Of a stretch of 64,000 nucleotides of DNA, positions 50,554 through 61,076 are shown one piece after another (the stretch's first letter is position 1; the number at the start of each line of letters is the position of its first letter). The notes under the pieces were generated by a model. The model did not search any database. It was not told the DNA's origin and saw nothing but the letters and a program-made list of their open reading frames with translations. The position numbers and the translations under genes were made by a program. The DNA comes from Dactylellina haptotyla. Lineage: Eukaryota; Ascomycota; Orbiliomycetes; Orbiliales; Orbiliaceae. The stretch spans positions 3,596,001 through 3,660,000 of the forward strand of contig CM062382.1 of NCBI GenBank assembly GCA_031310005.1. The letters run 5' to 3'.

Positions 50554-52478
50554 ATGGCAATACCGAGTATTTTAGATTTACCTCCTGAAATTCTGCTTGA
50601 AATTTTTAGCTGGGTAAGGATAGAACAGAGCTTCCCTTAGATTTTGAGTAGTCAACTCACCAGCCACGTCGATAGCTTACAATCGGAAGCCTCAAAAATG
50701 TGCCCTTTCTTGTTCGATTGCGCGGATATTCGTTTCTCCAATGCTTTACCGAGTCTTGAACCTACACTACGACCTTTCTCCGGAGGCGGAGGGTTTTCGC
50801 AACCACGAAATCGACAATATATTCAAAACCTCTTTCTCAACTTTTCGGCATTTCAAGCGGTTCCGTGTTCGAGCTACAGATGATTTTCTAGGCATGAGAG
50901 ATGATATCGATAAAGGATGCCATACACACTTGCCGGCCTCTGAAACCGCCAGTCTAGTGCAGAAAGCGATGCAGAAATTCCAAGACGGGCAGTTATCAAG
51001 CGTCAGGTATAAAATCCAATGCCAAAATTCAAGGTTCTTTCTAAGACAAAAACTTTTGCTAGATTCGAAACCGAAACGTCACTAGGATTACTCGCATATA
51101 TCCTGAGCACGCAAAGCAACTTGAAAGATCTACAAATCGGAGATGTCTACGCAAACAAGTACTCCTTACAGAATGCGCAAATACAAATACCTAGCCTTAT
51201 ATCAGAAAATATCAAGCTTCAGCTAGAGTCTCTAGCTTTCTCTGAGATACAGCCTCAGATGCTAGCCACCATGCAAGGACTACTGAGAAAAACATCAAAT
51301 ACCTTGCGAAGACTTCAGATCGGTCACTCAGAATATAAGAGCGACCCTGATCTCGACCGCTGGTCTAGCTGGAGAGTTCGGTGGGGCCATGAGCAAGCTA
51401 TCAGAGAGGCCTTGAAAGAAGAACTTAGAGCTGATAGTATATTGACATCTAAATTTGCGCTGCCATCACTTGAGCAATTATATATCCTAAATGATACAGA
51501 TGCGACGAGGTTGCTAGAGTTCATAGCTTTCGTTACTGATAATGGCCAGCCTTATAAGAACCTAGTCCGCTTGAGACTGTCCTCCTGTTACTACAACTCT
51601 AGTTTCTTAGAGAAAATTATCCAGAAAGCACCGAACATTCAGTCCCTGCAGATCAGTTTCTGCAGCTTCCCATCGGAAACCATCGAATCAATTCTACCTT
51701 CAATGAAGCCACTACATACCTTACAGATATCTAGATGCTTCGATGCCGACCTAACCGACTGGTTGCCGGTTAACTTTCATAGACAGTCGCTTAGAAGACT
51801 TTGGTTAGAATGCACATACAACTGCGACCCCAACCTGTGCCCCTCGTTGTCAAAGTTTTGGGACCCATTAATAAACCCATATCCCTTATCCTCTGAAAAC
51901 TGGCCTTTATTGGAAGAGCTTGCGGTTGGATATCCCGGTTGGTCAAAGGTAAGCAACGACACAGGTTTCATAGCTTGTAGGTCTTGTGTTGGACGACTGG
52001 GTGCTAATTCAATCTGTAGATCCCTTGCATAAAATCTCTCAAGATTCTGAGATTACTCCCAGAAAGACAACAGCCAGAACCCTATCGAACCGAAGACAAC
52101 ATAGAAACTCAATCCCACACAGTCGGGCAAATTCAAACAGAGAAGCGGTTTCGGAATCGCATACAAAACTATGCAGAGGACCTGTGCAGACGCCTTAGCG
52201 AATCCGACAACGAACCGCCCAACCTTAGAGTTGTAGTTCTGGAGAGAACCAACCTAACTTGCATACGCTCTAATACTCGTGTTCCTTGTTATTTCACTAT
52301 AAATTACAAAAGAAACAGAGGAGCTAAATCATGGTCTCCATCGGTGATTTTTGATACCATGCAAAACGTTTTAGCGATAGCGTCTTCGATGGGATCGAGC
52401 TCCTATTTACTGGGCGCGGGTCCTCCAGCACCGGAACGTTTTTGGGAAGACGACTGGGATTTATACGATGATCTCTAA
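50554..52478 (+). CDS. F-box/leucine-rich-repeat-like protein
   Basis: Four exons: 50554..50613, 50690..51006, 51063..51948 and 52020..52478; all junctions GT-AG and in phase; 573 aa. The F-box begins at residue 7: LDLPPEILLEIFSW, then across the intron ALSCSIARIFVSPMLYR. A long C-terminal part has LRR-like spacing, for example LRLSSCYYNSSFLEKIIQ, IQSLQISFC and LHTLQISRCF. It ends acidic in WEDDWDLYDDL. Such proteins bind Skp1 through the F-box and select ubiquitination targets through the repeats; the target is unknown. The frame jump near 51007-51062 is explained by the 56-nt intron, so the gene is not broken. Confidence 0.75.
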
Positions 52479-53069
52479 AATCTAGATGAAAGGATTTAGA
52501 CTAAACATAATGCTTTGAATTTTCATTAGATCTAATATCAATAATAGAACCCAATAGATTTGTGCTTTAGCTTCTTGACGTATATTTCATCTAACTTAGT
52601 TGCGACCTTGCCCGGTTGTGTTGAAATGTTTGGAGATTGTTTCATTTGTAAATATAGTATACCATTTTGGGGTGTCTATGTTATGTTTGTAATTGGTGCG
52701 CTCATTCGTGAGTAGAGATATAGTGACTCTCGAACCCGTTAGATATACACTGTTATTCTCAGAATCTGACTACTAACGAATGTGTTTCTAACGTGTGCTG
52801 GGAATCTGAAAGCAGTCTATTTCTGTATCATAGTTGCCTATCAAATTACTAAAAAGTGCTTTATAAATACACCCATTTTAAATCTCATCGTACCGGATCC
52901 CGGAGAACTAGACTGTCTAGACTATCGGTCCTCCGCACCTATTCGAGGTTAAAACTCAAGAGTTGACGGCAAATTGCGAGTATTTAAAGTTTTATCATAT
53001 AGAACTTAGCAATTTGAACTTTTTATCTTTGGGGCTCTTTGTGGATGTTCGCCTTTAAAATCTTCAATA
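52479..53069. other. Intergenic
   Basis: No gene seen. It should hold the F-box 3' end and the promoter of the next small gene. Confidence 0.5.
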
Positions 53070-54088
53070 ATGTCCCTCTTCAAGCACTCTTTTGTCAGGT
53101 TTTTAGTTCTTGCCATAATTATCAGTTATACTAAATTCCCGCTAGCGATTCCCATCGATAGCAAACTAGATCTCGAAGATACTACAACAAATTTAATTCC
53201 AGTCTCTGAGAAAACTGAGTGTGATCAAAATGCTCAAAACCAACAGTGCGAGATACCTGGAGCATATGTGTTTAAATCCACATCAAAAATCAGTAAAAAA
53301 AATTCGACCACTTTCAATCTTTTGATATCTAGATAACTGATATACACCGCTGTAGAAAATCGAGCGGCAGACGCGGTGGGTTTATCAAAGACCAAGGAGA
53401 TCTCGCAAGAAGTTAAAGCTCTCAACTTGAGTTCGTCTATTCCTGCAGCTGATGCCCGCAGTACTAGTGAGACCCCAAAAATACAATCAAGGAAAGGGGG
53501 CGGTCAGAAAGGGCACGGTGTCGAAGGGTATACCATTGTACAAACTAAAGTTGTTTGCGAAACTCCACGAAATCTTTTTCGTACTCTTACATCACAGGGC
53601 AACGCTGGGATAGCTCTACCTGGTCTTCCAAGGTGGAGAGGTGGAGACAAATTTGGCAGCAGGTAGGCTATAATGGGACTATCCCCAGAATCCGACGCGA
53701 ATTACGGGGCTGTAAGGAATGCGAGTGTAGGATTGGGAGCAACTCGATATCGTCGCCAATCAATCCTCAAGCCCGGTGGTCTTTAAGCCCGGTGCCTGAG
53801 TCAAGATGTGACACACCGATAAAAGCTCACCTCATTTGCGAATTACTATATGGTAACCTTCGAAGCATATAGACTCACAAAAGGTCATAATTTTAGCTGA
53901 TAATTCACCATTGCGGTCTAGGTTGTCATTGTCAACAAGAGCTTCACGACGAAGATTTTGCGCTTAGCGGAACATTGTTACAAAAGATCGGCCCCGGATT
54001 ATACTACATGGGACCAGAAGAACTATTAGATCTAACCGGGGCGGGATTATCCACCAGGCACCGAACTGCAGCACGGGCCCCCTCCTAA
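53070..54088 (+). CDS. Candidate small secreted protein, unknown family
   Basis: The best model is four exons: 53070..53292, 53356..53527, 53614..53852 and 53922..54088; 266 aa, phases consistent. An N-terminal signal peptide (SFVRFLVLAIIISYTKFPLA) is followed by ECDQNAQNQQCE, a Lys/Gly-rich linker (RKGGGQKGHG), a Trp- and Cys-bearing core (WSSKVERWRQIWQQ, CKECECRIG) and CELLYGCHC assembled across the last intron. Trp spacing and paired Cys resemble small secreted proteins of plant-associated fungi, but I cannot name the family. The intron 53528-53613 is the least certain: the bases inside it also read as coding (VVCETPRN), in which case a one-base deletion near 53580 would be needed. Confidence 0.55.
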
Positions 54089-54754
54089 TAGGAGACTAGC
54101 TCCCGGAACAGCCGAGCCCTATTGGCTTGAAGGACCAAGTAGACCCCGGAGACAGAGTTTTGGATTTCTCGATATATTTAGAGAATCAGGAGCGAGCCGC
54201 GGGAAATCCCAGCTTGATACATCAAGTTAAAGGCATCTAAAATAAAAATGATTTTCTGAAAGAGCGACGAATAACCTTTTAGCCACCTATAGAAGAAGTC
54301 CAAACCCTGTTAGTCTAGATGGTGCTTTGCATACGACGCAAGCTCGCAAATTAGAGGTGGAACTTAGGAAACAGCGAAGAAGAACCGTTAAAAATACGTC
54401 TTACTAGTTTTAGAAGCTTTTCACTCGAACTTTTTTTTAATTTGTTTTAAAAATTTTGGTTTTTAAAAGGAATATGGCCAGTATGAACTCACATATTGTC
54501 GATCTAAATATTTCATATTGCATCGAACTTAAAATTTCTAGAGTTCGGATATTTCGCCATGAATTTCCGAAGTGGAATCGGTTAAGGATATCCAGATTAA
54601 GGCCAATAAAGTTGATACTAGTTTCTTTGTATCTAGCTATGAAAATATCACCACCACAAAACTGTACGCTCCTATATTATTATAGATTCCAAAGTAGTTT
54701 ATCCATCCCACATTGCGATCTCCTAAGCCCTAAGCGCGGAACGTTGTCACGCTC
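54089..54754. other. Intergenic
   Basis: A frame at 54456-54815 (+) runs into the CFEM gene on the opposite strand and is taken as chance. The motif TAAAAATTTTGGTTTTTAA near 54446 also occurs near 31037 in the AT-rich block; both are low complexity. Confidence 0.4.
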
Positions 54755-55928
54755 TTACAGAAGCCCGATAATAACAAGAAGTCCTGCACCAACGACACCA
54801 AACGCAGCTGTTTGATGGCTACCAGCGTTTGTGGTGGGTGTAGATCCACCCCCTGTCACAGTACCATTTCCAGCTGGTGCGGTCGTCACGATGGACGTCA
54901 TGGTACCCTGGGTGGTTGGGATAGATGTATCGGCAGGGGCAGTAGTACCAACGGACTCGGATGTTTCGACAGGTCCGGACGTTGTTCCAGCTGGTGCCGA
55001 AGTTTCAGTTGGTGCCGACGTCTCGGCTGGCCCTGAAGATTCGGCTTCTGAAGAAGTTCCACCAGCAGTGGAAGACTTAGCTGCCTCCGAGGTTCCTGCG
55101 GCGGTTGACGTTTTCCCTGGTGCGGTGGTCTTTTCGGGCTCTGATGTTTTGGCTGTCGAGGTACCTGGGCCACTAGTTTTAGTCTCGGGTGGAGCAGTAG
55201 CAGTAACAGTCACGGTGACACCATTACTTGCGCACAGCGCTTCGGCAGCATCGCTTGTATCTTGATAGTCTTTAGGGTCGCAAAGCTGAGAGATGCACGG
55301 GCCGAACCCAGCAAGGAAGGCATTCGATTTACAGAAACAATTGTAGTCGGCTACTTTGCAGCCCGCTATCGCGTCCAACTGTGTAACACAATCGTACTAT
55401 AAAAAATGACACCAAGTTAGTCAGCTCTACGAACATTCTTCCTAATTCATATCGTTTATATACTAACAGCACATTCGGGGAATTTAGCAAGCGCGGGTGG
55501 CGGTGTCGGAGTTGCAGTTGGCGCCTGAACAGTAACCGTAACAGTAACACCGACACCCACGCAGAGGCCTATCACAGCTTCCGTCAAACTATTGGAGTCG
55601 GGGTTCGGGCAGAAGTTCACGACGCATGGATCGAAGCCGTAGCCGAATTCCTGTGACGCACAAATACATTTGTAGTCGGTTTCACCACATTGGGCGATGG
55701 CACCAAGTTGGCTAATGCAATCGAGCTACACCAAGGTGATATATCATTAATATAGCTCTTTAGAATGTAGCAGCATTTGTTTGTACAGAGGTTTGCAGCC
55801 ACTATTCTCTATAATTTTAGCCTGTTTATAAGGGTACGTACAGCACATCCAGGGAATTTATCTATCTGGGCAGAAACTAGAGATATAGATACGACACAGA
55901 TGGCCGCAATTGATGTTGTAAACTTCAT
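54755..55928 (-). CDS. GPI-anchored protein with two CFEM-like domains
   Basis: Three minus-strand exons: 55928..55842, 55725..55468 and 55396..54755; in phase, 328 aa. The signal peptide is MKFTTSIAAICVVSISLVSA. Two eight-Cys CFEM-like units follow. Unit 1 starts FPGCA, then DCISQLGAIAQCGETDYKCIC, FDPCVVNFC and a last Cys in GLCVG. Unit 2 starts FPECA, then DCVTQLDAIAGC, YNCFC, FGPCISQLC and ALCAS. An intron lies right after the FPxCA motif in each unit, a sign of internal duplication. A Ser/Thr/Pro-rich stalk of about 120 residues and a GPI-type hydrophobic tail (VVGAGLLVIIGLL) complete it. CFEM proteins act at the fungal surface in haem/iron capture, wall integrity or host interaction; which applies here is unknown. 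Confidence 0.88.
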
Positions 55929-57973
55929 TTTAGGCTGTTGAGAACTATAATTAAAAATATTGGTAGAGGAAGTATTTAAAACAAATCACAAATAAAATAG
56001 AGGTATGAATCAATCAGTTTACTTTTCAGTTAAAAAGGCTGTTAGAGGGTTCAGAACAACGAGACTAGGAATATGGAAACATAATTGCTAGTACAATTCA
56101 TTCAATTTATACAGAATTGGCAGCCTCGCCTTTAAACGTCTACAAGCCAGTACGCGGAGAGCATCCCCAGCTGAAATACAGCAAGATACACCAGCTATTG
56201 TCTTACCAACATACAATGGATCCTCATATCCTCTTTCCGTCATGCCACCCCTTCCGAATATCTCTCCCGCGTTGAGCCTTGCTACGTGTCGTAGTACAGA
56301 AATATCATTGAGCGGTGCTTTGACGAACGATATCCCCGCAGATTTCATGTCCTGCAGGCGCCTTTATTGATGGAGGCCACCGACTGGAGTCCTCAGCGAA
56401 GTCTTGGCAACGTGCAACGCGTGCCGAAGTTGATGCAGGGTGTGCTCAGCCAATGCATTGTGAGGCAGAAGATATCACAACGTCGCGGCAGAATCCGGCA
56501 CGCTGGTGCGGGCACGCTGGTGCGCATTTGTACCTAATAGCCTCATAGTGTCGCGGCTTGCATGATGACCCGCCTAGCCTCGAAAATTCTTAGTTTTGTG
56601 ATACGGTAGAGAAAATTCGGTGTACTACCAATAACGGTACCTAAGTAGGTGCTCGGGTAGAATCTATGCGGGGAGCCCAAAATCATTGGAGTGAATGATT
56701 ACATATTATTGGATGATATTCTTGTTAGCAGAAGCGAAATGCATTAAATGAGGCATGGCTTGTTTTGGGATCCTGGAACTCAATCTGCGAGAAGCCAGTC
56801 CTCCTCTTCCAAAGGCTCCCATGCTCGCGTTCTGCTAGAGCTACATATCCTTCACCCTACTATCCCCGCGAATTAATATATATATTCGCATCCCTGATAT
56901 TGATTTCGCCGAAAATGTTGGGCTGCAGCTGCTAAATCTTGAAAGGGATCTGAGAAATGGCGGGGCGGCCTGGTTCAGCCTTTGGCTAAGTCTTCCAGAT
57001 GCGGGCGAGATTAATACTGGCATTATAGTTACAATGCTGAAATAGGAACGGCCGGTGACGAAGGCACTACTCACTCTTCAGCCTCAAGTAAATTGGCTTG
57101 CATACGCGAATGTCGATCTACGCACGCCAGAACAGTAGTTGGCATCTGTACGCCATAGATGATACATCAAGTACTTCTGGTTTTCTTGTTCAAAAATAGC
57201 GGAGAGGATCAAGATAAACTATCATTCTTAAAAAAGCTAAAGGGTTTACTTAGCCCCTCCGAGGCACCGTTTATCTTCTTCACCTTGCATCCAATGGTGC
57301 CCTGAAACAAGTAAGACATACATACTGGATAGTTAGCTACATGTATACATCAGAGCTGCAGAGGCTGACGCATGTTGAATCAAGACCGCCATGTTTTTTT
57401 TCGAATGGAAACATCCCGCCCCTCCCCCCGGAAACCATTTGAGATTGTCCTAGATTTAATACATATATAATAGTGGTTTTATCAACCCACAATAACTTGA
57501 TCTCACCCACCCTCTCGAAGACAACCATGAAGGACACCCAAAGTCTTGTCGCATTTCCCGATTAGGATAGACAGGATGTGTAACGACACCACAACACATT
57601 ATTTCCTGACAATCCTAGGGAGATCATCTTGGGCTCCCGTCAAAAGCATGGTCCTCTAGTCCTCCAAAGTCCCCGAAGGTTTTGTCTTTTGGTGTAAATG
57701 GTACCTTGGGCAATGCTTAGTTCTGATCGCTTGAGGCTGCAGACGAACTTCAGAAGCTTTCGGAAATTACTCTGATTTTCAACAGCTCGTTCAAGCCTAG
57801 CGCGTACCTTGGCCGAGTTTTTTGCAACGATCTAGGGAGAAGAAAAAAATATGCGTCAAACCCACGAGCTTCAGCCATAGACCAAAAGAGGGCAGATGTC
57901 CAGGGAAATCTGGACGATCAAAATGGAATTACCTAAACGGAGCAGAAAAGTGCAAAAAAAAAGAATTCAAAGA
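55929..57973. other. Long intergenic stretch
   Basis: Frames at 56088-56348, 56841-57074 and 57337-57537 (all -) show no domain. A tandem GCACGCTGGTGCG-type duplication lies near 56497-56526. No further tRNA or transposon was recognised. Confidence 0.4.
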
Positions 57974-58045
57974 TAGCATCGAACAGTTTCGATCTGTTGG
58001 CCTCCGGGTTATGAGCCCGGCGCGCTTCCACTGCGCCACGATGCT
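57974..58045 (-). tRNA. Initiator tRNA-Met (CAT)
   Basis: Read on the minus strand, 72 nt fold perfectly: acceptor AGCATCG/CGATGCT with discriminator A, D arm GCGC/GCGC, anticodon stem CCGGG/CCCGG around loop CTCATAA, variable AGGCC, and T arm AACAG/CTGTT around ATCGAAA. The A1-T72 pair, the G-C pairs under the anticodon loop (GGG..CCC) and the ATCGAAA T loop in place of TTCRANN mark it as the eukaryotic initiator, not the elongator. There is no intron. Confidence 0.95.
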
Positions 58046-58678
58046 TGTGGTCTTGTTAAAAAGAGAAGAATGGATGTGGTATATATTAACCCATGACTCA
58101 CATTTATTGTGTTTTCACCCACATTCTGTGCTAGCAACCTGAAGCTGGCGCTCTGGGAGAGAAGAAATCTAAGACTTTTGAGATCCAACTAGCTTGGATC
58201 TTGGATTTGCCTCAGGTAAAGAATAAAGCACCATCGGTGACTTAATAACTTTTCAGATCCCTAGACCCCGTGATAAATCGCGAATACTCGTATGAAGAAT
58301 GGCATGCATCGGCTCGTGTGTATTGCATTCTGCAATAAGCCTATCAATACCAGGAACAACCATGATCCGCAGATAGACCATCCCCCAAACGACCAATAAT
58401 ATTGATGTGTTGAGAATACCTCCAACGATACTTTAAGTCCTAACCCCGGGTACCCCGGACATCCAACCTTCGTACTTCGAGTACTTTTCTGCCCGAGCAC
58501 AGGGCACTTGCGGACAATACACTAACACCGACGAAGAGTATTGAACGATCGCTGTATCATTTATAATCGTCGAAAAGTCATACGTCTGAAATAGTCTGTG
58601 ATTATATAAGGTACCGTATAGTTGCACCTCGTTCCTTACATTCGCCTGAACGACCGACTAGAAGAAAAATATCCAACA
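58046..58678. other. Intergenic
   Basis: Only short featureless frames on both strands; it should contain the promoter of the next SDR gene. Confidence 0.45.
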
Positions 58679-59925
58679 ATGTCCAACCCATCCTGGAATG
58701 TCTCTACCACAAGCGACGAAGTCGCAGCCGCCTTGAGTTCCCACATTCAAGGCAAAACCAGTAATCCCACAATTCCAAGATTTAAAATATCTACACCGAG
58801 TTTCAAAACTAAAACAACATCTTTCAATAGTTCTTGTAACGGGTATCTCGCCCGATGGCCTCGGTTTAGACTTTTGCCGCGCCGTTGCCGCTCATGGGCC
58901 GTCCCTTATCATCCTCGCCGCACGTAACCCCTCAAAGATTGCCGCGGCTCAAGAATACCTTGCCGCATTATACCCTTCTCTCCAATTGAAGCCATTAACT
59001 ATAGATCTCTGTTCCCTCTCCTCTGTTCGATCCGCAGCGCAGGAGATAAACTCCACAGTTGCAAAAATCAACGTGCTAGTTAACAATGCGGCGATGCATG
59101 CAAAGGAGCTGGTTAGGACTGAAGATGGACTGGAGACGAGTTTCTCAACAAATCATATCGGACACTTCCTTTTCACTAATTTATTGTTAAAGGGAGGCGC
59201 GATGAAGGATGGCGGGAGGGTGGTAAATGTAACTAGCAACTCTTTCAGAAGGGGCGCCGTGGTCTGGGATGATCCGAATTTTTTGGTAAGTTTGCAAACG
59301 AATAAAATGCGGTATTGCCGAATGTTAAAAACTAGGAAATCGCATGCTAATATCTGGTGAAACGACTAGAAAACGCCATTCGGGGAAGGATGGGCGGCGT
59401 ACTCCCAATCTAAGACTTCAAACGTGCTGTTCTCACAAGCGTTGGCAGATAAGTTCAAAGATAGAAACGTCTACTCTTACTCCCTCCATCCAGGATGTAA
59501 GCACCTCTTAGGCACCACCCAGCACTTTCCTACCATTTGCTAAGGCAAACGCAATAACTAACTCCCTGTATCAAAACAGTGATAAACACTGCTATGGCAA
59601 AGAAAATGGATATGGACGAATTCGCAGTTAAATGTACGCAACCCCTTTCCATTATATAACACCCACCTTTCCCACTATAGCATTACTAAATCTCCTTTCC
59701 ATGGTAGTCAACGTAACACTACACTGGAAGACCTTCGCCCAAGGCACAGCAACTCACGTCGTCGCCGCCTTCGATCCCGCCATCGAATCTCAAAACGGCA
59801 CATTCCTCGCAGATTGCCAGGTGAAACCCATTGCGGAACCCGAAGCGGCATGGGCTACAGGGAAAGAGAACTACGATAGATTGTGGAAATTGAGTGAAGA
59901 GCTCGTTGGGGAAGATTTTGCATGA
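58679..59925 (+). CDS. Short-chain dehydrogenase, retinol-dehydrogenase/WWOX-like
   Basis: Five exons: 58679..58760, 58831..59285, 59370..59496, 59580..59633 and 59708..59925; in phase, 311 aa. The cofactor motif TILVTGISPDGLG spans intron 1. Then come ILAARN, the NNAA motif in INVLVNNAAMH, STNHIGHFLFTNLL, VVNVTSNS with the catalytic Ser, and YSQSK as the YxxxK pair. The C-terminal KTFAQGTATHVVAAFDP is typical of this retinol-dehydrogenase-like fungal branch. Expected to use NAD(P)(H) on a lipophilic alcohol or ketone; the substrate is unknown. Confidence 0.88.
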
Positions 59926-61076
59926 CGAGTTTCGAAATTATATATGTAATAATTGAGGCCAATAACGGCTCGTTAGCATGGGTGCCCAGCAACCCAAAAT
60001 CTTTAGTATCATGGTTCATATAAAATTATATATAAATTAAAGCTACCCAATAAGATCACAAGAACGCAGCGTAGCCTAATCTTTACACCATGTATGAATA
60101 AAGCATCTCTAAAAATCCCTCCCAGCTCAGTTCAATAGTAGTAAACTATAATAGTAGTAGTAATAATACTAGTAATCTTAGTAATAGTGAGTAGAAGATA
60201 TGTACGAATACATGCAATATAAAAAAGAAAGAAGGCGAAGGGGGTAGTGCTCCAGTGCTTTGAGTGGTTTGTCCATAAAAAAAAGCGAAGTGTTATAGTA
60301 GCTATGGTAGTGGCGGTAGAAGTAGTATGTAAACATAAAAAAAAAGGGTTGGTTTGGGGATGTTTGGAAAAGTGAATTTGGTATGACTCCGAGCAGGTAA
60401 GAACAGAAATAAAAAAAACATCGACAAGAAAACAGCGTGATTATCAACGACAAGGGTTTTTCTAAAGGAAAAAGGTAGAATATAATTTGATGCAACAAGA
60501 TCCTTTGGTGCGTTTCCGTAAAAAGAAGTAAAATATGACTTCAGAAGCAAAGGGAAGCGAAGTGGTGAGAGAAGGAGTCGGGGAATATGAAGACCGAGCA
60601 CAGCAAGAACCCATTAGATGCAGCAATCCGAAAAAATCAAGAAGAGGAAATTCCGATGTCTAGCCATCCTTCTAAAGAACAGAAAGACATAGAATAAACT
60701 CCGTAGACTGGTTCTCCGAACATCTAAATCATCCTATACATTTGAGTTGCTCAATCTCAGTATTACCCATTTGCCTGCACCCATTTGCTCACATCTTCCC
60801 CTTCCCCTTCCTTTCTCTATTATGTGGTTCATTTTCGTAAGCATTAGCCTCAGCATTCGTCGTTGTAACCCTCGCTTTCATTTTGTGTTTCCCATAAAGC
60901 TTTGCAGATTCTAGGTCCAAGCTCGGTGGCCTCGGTTTTCGTGCTTTTTTCGTTTCGGCCTCTTCATCTCCTCCTCCCCAATCCCGTTCTCTCACAACAA
61001 TTTTTCCTTCATAAAAACTCGAATTCCCCTTCTCGAACCCTCTAGGCTTTGCGTAGCTAAAAAGACGTCGAGACGA
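59926..61076. other. Intergenic, with a TAG/TAA microsatellite
   Basis: Contains the 3' ends of the convergent SDR and PAK kinase genes. A triplet run of TAG, TAA and TAC units spans about 60127-60190. Minus-strand frames at 60178-60601 are low complexity. Confidence 0.5.

Noticed and set aside
50614-51062. Apparent frameshifts in the F-box gene
   Set aside because: Introns 50614-50689 and 51007-51062 are both GT-AG and restore one continuous 573-residue frame.
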